Positions 40,526 through 49,044 of a DNA stretch of 64,000 nt are shown here, piece after piece. A program made the translations under genes and the position numbers. The stretch's first letter is position 1; every line of letters starts with the position of its first letter. The stretch lies in contig CABUBU010000004.1 in assembly GCA_902489795.1 (NCBI GenBank), positions 1 through 64,000 of the forward strand, given 5' to 3'. This DNA comes from an uncultured Azospirillum sp. (lineage in GTDB: Bacteria > Pseudomonadota > Alphaproteobacteria > RF32 > CAG-239). The notes under the pieces were generated by a model. The model made no database searches. It saw only the letters and a list, made by a program, of their open reading frames with translations, and had not been told where the DNA came from.

Positions 40526-41061
40526 TATTCATTCGACTGAAGCAAAACTTTCATATCTTTAATATCTTCAATCTTTAACAAAATATCTACATTATCAATT
40601 TTTTTCTCCTTAACAATATCACAAAGTTTTTTAAAATCATCAAAAGTAGAAAACATTCTACATCTGTCTAAAGAAAGCCTTGCCCGATATGGAGGAAATA
40701 CATTGAGTCGATAATTAATTGATATTACTTTTGCAAGTTCTTTACCTTCAAAAGTATTTCCATGAACTTTATTTATTTCACGTACAATATCCCAATCTGT
40801 ATCATATATCATCTCTGCAAGTTCATAAACATCTTTCAATTTCTCCATACTACATTCCAGATTTTTATATTCCTGAATACAACGGGAAAATCCCTTATCG
40901 GTATCTTCACCAGAAAGGTAAGAGCCATAAAGACTATCTGTTTTTAACATGCCTAAACATTTTCCGCCTATTTTTCCACATAAATCACTGCTAGCGGCCA
41001 TAACCGAAGATGAAAGGAAAAACACACCCCAAACGACTAAAAAACAAAGAATCTTTCTCAT
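40522..41061 (-). CDS. secreted Cys-containing protein, AT-rich (prophage cargo gene)
   Basis: This 179-aa protein has a clean signal peptide (cleavage after VMAA, about residue 23). The mature part has seven Cys (DLCGKIGGKCLG, RCIQEYKNLEC, RCRMF and LCD) that could form disulfides in the periplasm. It has no known family. It is more AT-rich than the phage structural genes and has its own promoter, typical of a moron gene expressed in the lysogen. It is a candidate for changing the host surface or for blocking superinfection. Confidence 0.65.
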   Translation of the reverse strand: MRKILCFLVVWGVFFLSSSVMAASSDLCGKIGGKCLGMLKTDSLYGSYLSGEDTDKGFSRCIQEYKNLECSMEKLKDVYELAEMIYDTDWDIVREINKVHGNTFEGKELAKVISINYRLNVFPPYRARLSLDRCRMFSTFDDFKKLCDIVKEKKIDNVDILLKIEDIKDMKVLLQSNEY

Positions 41062-41088
41062 ATCACCACTCCTTAATACAATAAACTA

Positions 41089-41116
41089 ATAATATACAAC
41101 CAAAATTAATTATCAA
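41089..41116 (-). promoter_or_regulatory. promoter of the secreted cargo gene
   Basis: On the minus strand: TTGATA (41116-41111), 16 bp, TATTAT (41094-41089), followed by an AAGGAG ribosome site before the ATG. Confidence 0.6.
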
Positions 41117-41121
41117 TAATT

Positions 41122-44100
41122 TTATTCATCCTCAAAGTCCCGCAAGGCATACGGCGACCAGCCGAGCCACAGCATAATTTCCTTGCCCGGTTCTCCGGCT
41201 TTGGCATAATCGCCGAAATTGTTGACAACGTCCTGCACATATTTCAGCGGCAGCCCCGTCAATTCACCCAAGGTCTTAACCGCTTTCAGCACATCTTCCG
41301 CTTCCAAATCCTCATCGGCAAATTTCAATACCATATTTTTAAAGTCTTCCAAACTTCCCCAAAACGGCACCAATTCCCGCACCGACATTCTGGCTTGATA
41401 CATTCCGCCCTGGCCGGTCAGTGTATTATAAACATTTTCCAACACTTTATTTATAAGGAACCATCCGTTTAATGATCCCAGCGCGGCCGCCCTCATCTGG
41501 CTGTCGTCATCCCAGCGAAAACTGTCAGCGACAAACTGGAAAAACATCGGCAACAAAAAATGATAGATAAACAGCATTTTCGCAACCTGTTTTTTGCTCA
41601 TCCGTCCGCTCAACAATCCGTTAACAGCCATTATTTCTTTGCGTAGATACTGGTTTTGCGAACTCGTAAACATTGTAAACGCCCGCCACATCGCGTTGCT
41701 TTGCATATAGCTCTGCTGGCTCAGGCGGCCGGATTGCTGCGTTTCGTCCGTCACCCTCTCAAATGTATCCAAGGCCTTTTGCTTTGCCTCAGTTTCACTC
41801 ATCCCCGCTTTCAGGTTCTTTTTCAGTTCCGATTTATAAAGCGCCCAACCGCCCATATAAATCGCACCACGGTCACCAAACTTAATATTAGCCATCAAAA
41901 AATCATTCCATTTGAATTTACCTTTGGCTTTTTTCATATTCTTAAACATTTCCGATTTTGACATCACTTCAAAATCGCGAATAATATTGACATCCCGGCT
42001 TTTCATCAGGGTTGTGTTGCCCAAAATCTCCATAGCTTCCTTGGGATGAAGGAAGAAATCGGCAACGCCTTTGATAAAATCAGTTGTCGATACATTCTCC
42101 CAATAAGCCGGAAATGATGTTAATTGCTTAATGGCCAGCGCCGGCTTCAAACCCAGCACGGATTTGGCATACCGCGCCCGCACCTTGGACAAAGCGCTCC
42201 AAACATCTTTCTTTTCCCCGTTGTTGGCAAAGTTCCCAATCTCATAGCGGATTCTCTCATTCATCTTTGCGCCGAAAACATTATCGATAATCGCCTTGAT
42301 CTTTTTATCGCCAAAAACGGCGTTAATATCCAGCAAGGCATCGGCAAACCCCATATAATGGTTAAGATCCTGCACATATTTATGCAAAGCGGCAAAGGCT
42401 CCTCGAAAGTTGATGGTTGCGCTGCCAGCCTGCGCCACACGCTGCTTGGCGCCCGAAAAGCTGGCATAAGCTCTTGGTGTTCCGTCATCAACATTCACAC
42501 CGTTTCTGGTCATCGAGCGCGGCGAGTAAAACTTATTATGTGTCAGGCTGATGCCAAAATGATCTTCATAAAATTGGTTAAACCGCTCATAGTTTTCATT
42601 ATAGAACTCAAACAAAGCCTTTGCTACCGCAATATCATCCTCCGTCAGTTCCTCATTCACCCGCCGCAAAAACTCCTCGTTATACTGGTTGATCGGATCT
42701 GCTGCCATAATTTCCCGAGTATCTTTGTCTTGTGCTTTCATATAAACATCAATTAACTGATCTTTGCTGAACTCCTTGCGCATCAAAATCGGCCTAACCG
42801 GAAGTCCGCGCTTGCCGATGTTCTCGTTACCAACCCATTCGATCATTGTTTTCTGATCAAGTTCTTTGTCCATATAACGGCTAACGCTGATAGCCTTGTT
42901 GGCGCTTCCTTTTAATGCGTTCATCAGCTTTTCCGAAACATTGTCGCCATCTTTGATAATCCCGGCATACATTTTCTGCTCGGCGTTGAATATGTCCATA
43001 TTCTGGCTGAGCTTGCTGTTGGAGCTTTTAGAAGCTTTATCGTTTCGCGACAAAACATCCATCAGCCCGCCCCACGAAAGCTGTCCACGTTCCGCACCTC
43101 CAAGCATTTTCCACGCCTTGTCTTTCCAGCCTTTTTTCTCATCCCGCCAGTTAATTCGGCCGCCGCCGGTCAAAACTTCTTCGGCTTCGGCAATCAGTCG
43201 CGCTTTTCTCTCCTTTCTGATTTCTCCGGTTATCATTGCGGACAAACGACCTGCATTGTAGCTGTCAGACAACCCTTCATAAACTTCCAAAAGCGCCCGG
43301 TCGCTTATTTTTCCGGTTGCCAGACCCAGCAGTTTGTTTTCAAAGACAAGCTTTTCAACATCAATATCGCCGCCTTCGCGCATAAATTCTTCAATCAGTT
43401 TGGCGTTTTCCTGCTGCTGTTCTTTGGCCGCATCCTTGTCCATCGCCACCAGTTCACGGAAACGGTCAAAAGCGTCGTTCAATTTTTTGTCCGGGAAACG
43501 TCCGACCAACTTGCCGTTTTGCGTCCGCGGCTTTGTCCAAGTCAAAAGTCTCTCTATCCTTGAGCGCATATTTTCTCGGTCAAAAACCAGATTTTCAAGC
43601 TGACGGCGATACAAATTATAATCATATTCACTCAATTTCTCTTTGTTAATATTTGGCGATACAGCAAAATCTTTCAGCTTTTGCTTAAAATCCACAGCGC
43701 TGACTTCATTGCTTTTCATTTGCTCAATCAGGCTTTGCATTTCCGCCTTGCTGATTTTGCCTTCATGCAGCAGTTCCATCGCTTTATTAATGTCCCAGTT
43801 AGAAATAAAACCGCGTTGCAGGCGGTTTTCCATATTTACTGTACTCTGCTGCATGGCAAAATCAATTTTTCTGCCGCCCAGCATATCATCAAAGGTTTTG
43901 CGAATCTCATCATCTAATTTAACATACTCCAAGCGTTTAACTTCATTATAAAGATTACGCAGCCAACTCTTAAAACGACGAAACACTTTTTTCAAAAGCG
44001 CATTAGGCGAACGCCCTTCCAGCAAATAAGCTTCAAAGGAATCGGCAAAATACTCATGCTGCTCTCTTGTCAGATTTCCATCCGTTGAACCGACATAACG

Positions 44101-47100
44101 ATATATTGCCTGCAACTGTGCCGCCGTTTCCGGGTTATCGGCAAAACGCCGCATATCGTCCAAAAAGAAATGCCCCAACTCATGAACGACGGTTGAGGCA
44201 TCGGCGGTTTGAAAAAGTTTTATAATTGCTTCCCCGGTATCCGGTCGCCGGGTAAAACTCCCTCGCGGATTATCTTCTCCCTGCCCCCGCACCGGCGTAA
44301 CCTCAAGGTTCAGCTCTCCGTCACTCGGCATTCCCAACTGATAAAACTTGTCAATTACCTGTATATCGTCAGGATTAAAGATCACAAAACACCGTCCGTC
44401 TTGCTCTCCGACATAGGTTATGCCTTTAATTCCATATTTTTCCAGTAACTGAGAGGAGGCTTTGTCCGAGCCTAAAATATTTGATATTTTCCGATAAACA
44501 TCTCGACCGGTTATTTTTTGTAAACTAGAACCAGCGGCAAATTTTGCCGTAAAACCATACTTTTCAACAATTTTTTCTTCCAGATTTTTTAGCTTTTCTT
44601 TCACAAAATCGCTTTGTTCACTGAAAGTTTTTTGTTCATCAAGCAAATACGGATTTTCAGGTATATCAACCTCGTGCACTTGCCCCTTAGGTAATTTCGA
44701 CAAATCAGAATCTTTAATTTCCTGAATAGCCTTTTTAACATTTTCACTGTTATATCTGTAATCAAGATTAGAGAAGAAATCCTTTGTTGCTTGATTTTCG
44801 CTGATTATATCGGAATATAATGCTGGGTATTCCTCTATCTTATTTTCAATTTCATCGATTTGTTTTATTTTTTCTTTTTTCTCCTGTCTAATTTTATCCA
44901 GCTCTGCATCAGCGCCTTCCTTTTTGTATCCCCATTCATCATAATAGCTATCACTTTTTTTATCTAAATTTCTTATTTCGTCTTGAATAGCATAAATTTC
45001 AGAATAGAGATTTGTACGTTCCTTTTGAATGTCTAATATGTTATTCAGCTTTTTTATAAAAAAGTCTTTTCCCTTTTCATTAACAGCCAAAAGTCTCATA
45101 TATTCACCATTAGACATGTCTGCCGGTTTCGATTCTGCTATGAATTTCTTACGATAATGTTCTGCAACATCTTTATCCAAAGCATAATAAAGCCCCCAGC
45201 CGTGCGACTGCGCTCCTTCACCAGTACCGATTGCCTCCAAACTCGGCCGGTCATAATCAACACGGCTGCCGGCATACGCTATCTGATACAAAGTATCATT
45301 GACATTGCCCGCATTTTGTGTTACATTATCATTATAAGCGGTTTCCGCTTTAAGGCTCTCCGAGAGCCCGCCTTGTACGGCGGTGTCTATGGAGGTACTA
45401 AGCCCCTTATCCCCCGGATTTGTAGCCGGATCGGTGCGAGGGGCTTTTTCATTTACCTGTGCATCCCAAAAGAAATTGCCGTTGTTGTCTTCCTTAACCG
45501 TTAAATGGACATTATAAGTATCATTGTCAATGTTTATCGGCAAATCAGCCTTCCAATAAGCGACAATATTACTTTCCGTTTCCGGGGTATAGGTATTTTC
45601 ACTGACAAAATTTGCCCTTTCCAACAATTCGGGAACATAAGGAACGATCAACCTTTTGTTTTTGTCGGCAAAAAAGCTCTTATATTTTTTGATTGACGAA
45701 GTCCTGATTTCAATCTCACCGTTTAAGGACTGATTAAAAATTTTCTTCCCTTTGAACGACTTTAAGATTTCCAGCATCTTGAGCTTGTAATCATCTTCGG
45801 AAAGCCCACCCATCTCTTCCCGAGAATCAATAGTCAGTTTTACATCGTTCCCATTAGCAACAACCTGCCCTTGATAATAAATGTTGTCGGACGCCGGATC
45901 AAACGTCCCGCGGTTATAAACGGATTTTATCTGGTTGGGATTAAAGACGATATAGTCGGTTGAACGAACATTTGATATATCAACAGTATCATTCACATCT
46001 TTTATGATAACTCCATCATATCCATTCCTTTTGGCGTATTCTGCCCATTCCTCTGTCGAACGTGCTTTTTCTCCTTTTACTTTGGCAAGATTAACATACC
46101 CCTCCGGATCTTCTTTTGCGTTTTCTGTATAATATTCTTTCGCCTCTTCAAAACTATCGAAACCAAGTGTCACCAAATATTTTATATCATCATCAGTCAA
46201 TTCGGAATATTTCTTTTTGTTACCTTCCGCATTATATATTTTTTCGAAAGACTGCCCATAGGCGTCAATGACAAGAGGATTCCTCATCAACAGATAGACC
46301 TGCATAGGATTTTTAGAACCATAAGCACCCGCTACATCAATGCTATCCGAAAAGAAGTAACGCTTTCCCTTAAAAACATCAAACTCCGCGCTCGTCCCAT
46401 GAAACCCCTCAACCACAACAGGTTTTCCGGTCTGAAAATCATAATTTCGGGCGGCCGAAGGTGCAACAACATCAACGCTGCCGCTCCACCGCTTAAATTC
46501 CGGCGTGTCAATATCCGCTTTGCCATCAACACCGTATGCTTTTTGAGGTAATTGATACAAAGTATCGTTGACATTATTGTCCAGAACTGATATAATATCA
46601 GACATACTCCGACTAGAGAGCAGTCCCTTTTGGGTAGTGGATGCCGTTTGCATCGCTCTAGCGGAGTTATTTTTTATCCAGTTGTCAATATTAGCGTCCG
46701 TATCTTTAAAAGCCGTTGTAACAATATTGCGCCCGCTTTTCATATGCTCAAAAACAACGCCGTACTTTCCATTGGGAGTAGCCACTTTCATCAATACAGA
46801 TTGTCCATCAAATCTTTTTTTGGAGGAAAGTGCCGCGCTTTCAATATTATCTATATTTGAAGCGACTTCTGTCCATTCTTTAGCTGTCAACGAGTGTTTT
46901 TTATCGTGTAAAACCGTATCTCGAGGAATATCAAAATTAACCCCACTGTTTGATAAATTGGCAAAATATCTTGCGCTTGTATCTTCTGGATTGTTAAAAA
47001 TATCATTAACAAAATTCTCTAAAGTATCAAACTTACTTTTATACATTGACTGTTCAAAGTTTCCGTTTCCTTCTCTTTCTGCCAGATAAACGGCGCTTCC

Positions 47101-49044
47101 TTGTTCGCCGTCTTCAATACGCAACTGCCAGCGCTCCAAAATATCCGCTGCCGATTTTCCTTCGTTGACTGCCAACGTTACCGCTCGCGCCGCAATAATT
47201 CTAGCGTCTGCATCCGCTTCCGCATTTGGACGTCCTGCCGCCGTCAGCTGCTCGTAAAAGTTTTGATAAACTTCGTTATACTGGTTTCTGGCATCAATCA
47301 TCGGCGCAACAATCTTAACCCATTGGTCAATTTGTTCGTCCGTCACACCAAAACGCTCTTTCATCACCTGCCGGCTCACCTCTGAGATACTCCGGGCATC
47401 TATTCCTTCCGGCATCGTGTCCGGATCTTTTTCCTTGTTCAAGAGCTGATTCAGTTCATCCATGACCGGCACGCTTTCCTGCAAAAACGTTTCCTGCAGC
47501 AAATCTGCCGTTGTTTGCGCCGTCTGATCGTCAATGCCCGGGTTATAAGCTTTCACCTGGTCTTTTATCTGCCGGTTCCAGTTTCTCATACGATGGTTGT
47601 AAAGCATAGTGCCGCCCGCGCCAAAGCCTGCACCCGTAATACCCCCAACAAAACCAGAAAACATCCCGTCCGCCCAGATATCCGCCTGCGACTTATCCTG
47701 CCAGCCGATGGCATTTCGGTATTCGTCCCCCAGCACGTTCTGTACGGTTTCCTCAAACGGCCCTTCAGTCAAAAAACCTTTTGCCGCTGCCTTAAAAACC
47801 GAGGACTGGCGGGCTACGTTTTTAACCGCTGTTTTAACCGGCGCCGCCACCGCTCGGTTGTTCAGGATTTTTTCAACCGATCCGACAAAGGCGTTTTTCA
47901 ATACCTTGGAAGCCGGAGCCGTTCCCACTTTGGCAATCCCCATCATAATGAAATCGCCGATTCCTTCCAAAGCTCCGTCAAAAGCTCCCAGAATGTCAGA
48001 ATGCAGATCCGCCGTGTCAAAATCCTCTCCTTGTGCCATTGCCTCTTGAAAAGCTTCGCTTTTGGACGAATCAAAATAAGCTTTGCTGATCATACCGGCC
48101 GCTACATACGGATTTTTAGTTGCCAGCGTTATCGCCATGGAAGCTGCGATAGACGTCGCGCTATTGCCGATCCCATACATAACGTTCTGAAAATCTTTTT
48201 TGCCGCGCATTTCCTCGGGCATCAGCCCCAAACTGATTTTGTTGATAGTTTCAACGTTATGCTGCCGCCATTTGTCATACAAAGCCACCGCTTTTTGGTT
48301 CAACTCCTGCGCATTTTTCTGCGCGGCATTGAGCGCTTTGTCAGACACCGGTTGATCAAACCTGCCGCCATACATCAGAGAAACCGGGTTTTCCGCCATT
48401 TCCCGAGATACCCGGCTTTCTCTGGTTTCTCTCATTTCATCGGCAATATAAGTCGCTTCGCCGGCTGCCCTTCCGGCTTCGACCACATCATCGGGCAAAA
48501 AAAGCTCCGCTAAGCCCAAACGCGGCATCGATGAGGATGCCTCGTTTTTCCCTTTTTCGGCTCTCTCCTTCATTCGAAAATAATCAAACAACAGATCCGT
48601 TTCCCCTCTGGCAATGCTCCCGGCAATGTCCAGCGCTCCGGCCGCGGCAGATTTCGGCGCCTGTTTAGCCTCACCAACCGTTTCTCTTGCTTTTTCTTTG
48701 GCATAATCAAGCGCCAACTGCCCGCCAAACAACAAAATTTTACCCAAGAAATTATCTTTGTTTATCTTTTCTGCCTGCGTATGGATGGCAAAGCGGGTGT
48801 CGGTTTCATCCATCGTTGCCGGCACCGAATAAACTTTGTTGGTGTCCGCATCCAGCGTTGTATAACTGGGAATATTGACCGGCACCCATTCGATTACTTC
48901 ATCATCAACAACTTCTTCTTCAGCAACAGGAATATTAACCGGCACCCATTCGATTACTTCATCATCAACAACGTTGGTTGACCGTTCACTTCCGCGCAAA
49001 ACCGCCAATTCATTGTCAATATTCTGTATCAATTCCTCATCCAT
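41122..49044 (-). CDS. giant polyvalent internal virion protein (ADP-ribosyltransferase-like, metallopeptidase and other domains)
   Basis: This 2640-aa protein stands in the position of T7 gp16. Visible parts are an acidic start with a duplicated 20-aa unit (about 25-60), a Gly/Ala-rich membrane-active-looking region (about 290-560), and a possible nuclease-like polyvalent domain (LTAKEWTEVASNID, about 718). There is an ART-like domain with GFHGTSAEFDVFKG (about 880), an LPD3-like region (about 1085-1240), and a second ART-like domain with GTGEGAQSHGWGLYYA (about 1260-1300). A zinc-peptidase motif HELGH (about 1617) precedes a long helical C-terminal domain. Such proteins are injected with phage DNA to act on host targets. 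It is the last structural gene. Confidence 0.8.
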   Translation of the reverse strand: MDEELIQNIDNELAVLRGSERSTNVVDDEVIEWVPVNIPVAEEEVVDDEVIEWVPVNIPSYTTLDADTNKVYSVPATMDETDTRFAIHTQAEKINKDNFLGKILLFGGQLALDYAKEKARETVGEAKQAPKSAAAGALDIAGSIARGETDLLFDYFRMKERAEKGKNEASSSMPRLGLAELFLPDDVVEAGRAAGEATYIADEMRETRESRVSREMAENPVSLMYGGRFDQPVSDKALNAAQKNAQELNQKAVALYDKWRQHNVETINKISLGLMPEEMRGKKDFQNVMYGIGNSATSIAASMAITLATKNPYVAAGMISKAYFDSSKSEAFQEAMAQGEDFDTADLHSDILGAFDGALEGIGDFIMMGIAKVGTAPASKVLKNAFVGSVEKILNNRAVAAPVKTAVKNVARQSSVFKAAAKGFLTEGPFEETVQNVLGDEYRNAIGWQDKSQADIWADGMFSGFVGGITGAGFGAGGTMLYNHRMRNWNRQIKDQVKAYNPGIDDQTAQTTADLLQETFLQESVPVMDELNQLLNKEKDPDTMPEGIDARSISEVSRQVMKERFGVTDEQIDQWVKIVAPMIDARNQYNEVYQNFYEQLTAAGRPNAEADADARIIAARAVTLAVNEGKSAADILERWQLRIEDGEQGSAVYLAEREGNGNFEQSMYKSKFDTLENFVNDIFNNPEDTSARYFANLSNSGVNFDIPRDTVLHDKKHSLTAKEWTEVASNIDNIESAALSSKKRFDGQSVLMKVATPNGKYGVVFEHMKSGRNIVTTAFKDTDANIDNWIKNNSARAMQTASTTQKGLLSSRSMSDIISVLDNNVNDTLYQLPQKAYGVDGKADIDTPEFKRWSGSVDVVAPSAARNYDFQTGKPVVVEGFHGTSAEFDVFKGKRYFFSDSIDVAGAYGSKNPMQVYLLMRNPLVIDAYGQSFEKIYNAEGNKKKYSELTDDDIKYLVTLGFDSFEEAKEYYTENAKEDPEGYVNLAKVKGEKARSTEEWAEYAKRNGYDGVIIKDVNDTVDISNVRSTDYIVFNPNQIKSVYNRGTFDPASDNIYYQGQVVANGNDVKLTIDSREEMGGLSEDDYKLKMLEILKSFKGKKIFNQSLNGEIEIRTSSIKKYKSFFADKNKRLIVPYVPELLERANFVSENTYTPETESNIVAYWKADLPINIDNDTYNVHLTVKEDNNGNFFWDAQVNEKAPRTDPATNPGDKGLSTSIDTAVQGGLSESLKAETAYNDNVTQNAGNVNDTLYQIAYAGSRVDYDRPSLEAIGTGEGAQSHGWGLYYALDKDVAEHYRKKFIAESKPADMSNGEYMRLLAVNEKGKDFFIKKLNNILDIQKERTNLYSEIYAIQDEIRNLDKKSDSYYDEWGYKKEGADAELDKIRQEKKEKIKQIDEIENKIEEYPALYSDIISENQATKDFFSNLDYRYNSENVKKAIQEIKDSDLSKLPKGQVHEVDIPENPYLLDEQKTFSEQSDFVKEKLKNLEEKIVEKYGFTAKFAAGSSLQKITGRDVYRKISNILGSDKASSQLLEKYGIKGITYVGEQDGRCFVIFNPDDIQVIDKFYQLGMPSDGELNLEVTPVRGQGEDNPRGSFTRRPDTGEAIIKLFQTADASTVVHELGHFFLDDMRRFADNPETAAQLQAIYRYVGSTDGNLTREQHEYFADSFEAYLLEGRSPNALLKKVFRRFKSWLRNLYNEVKRLEYVKLDDEIRKTFDDMLGGRKIDFAMQQSTVNMENRLQRGFISNWDINKAMELLHEGKISKAEMQSLIEQMKSNEVSAVDFKQKLKDFAVSPNINKEKLSEYDYNLYRRQLENLVFDRENMRSRIERLLTWTKPRTQNGKLVGRFPDKKLNDAFDRFRELVAMDKDAAKEQQQENAKLIEEFMREGGDIDVEKLVFENKLLGLATGKISDRALLEVYEGLSDSYNAGRLSAMITGEIRKERKARLIAEAEEVLTGGGRINWRDEKKGWKDKAWKMLGGAERGQLSWGGLMDVLSRNDKASKSSNSKLSQNMDIFNAEQKMYAGIIKDGDNVSEKLMNALKGSANKAISVSRYMDKELDQKTMIEWVGNENIGKRGLPVRPILMRKEFSKDQLIDVYMKAQDKDTREIMAADPINQYNEEFLRRVNEELTEDDIAVAKALFEFYNENYERFNQFYEDHFGISLTHNKFYSPRSMTRNGVNVDDGTPRAYASFSGAKQRVAQAGSATINFRGAFAALHKYVQDLNHYMGFADALLDINAVFGDKKIKAIIDNVFGAKMNERIRYEIGNFANNGEKKDVWSALSKVRARYAKSVLGLKPALAIKQLTSFPAYWENVSTTDFIKGVADFFLHPKEAMEILGNTTLMKSRDVNIIRDFEVMSKSEMFKNMKKAKGKFKWNDFLMANIKFGDRGAIYMGGWALYKSELKKNLKAGMSETEAKQKALDTFERVTDETQQSGRLSQQSYMQSNAMWRAFTMFTSSQNQYLRKEIMAVNGLLSGRMSKKQVAKMLFIYHFLLPMFFQFVADSFRWDDDSQMRAAALGSLNGWFLINKVLENVYNTLTGQGGMYQARMSVRELVPFWGSLEDFKNMVLKFADEDLEAEDVLKAVKTLGELTGLPLKYVQDVVNNFGDYAKAGEPGKEIMLWLGWSPYALRDFEDE
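48869..48972. repeat. 44-bp direct repeat, 60-bp period
   Basis: Two nearly identical copies (48869-48912 and 48929-48972) encode the duplicated VVDDEVIEWVPVNIP segment at the N terminus of the giant protein. They are in frame (period 20 codons). Confidence 0.9.
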
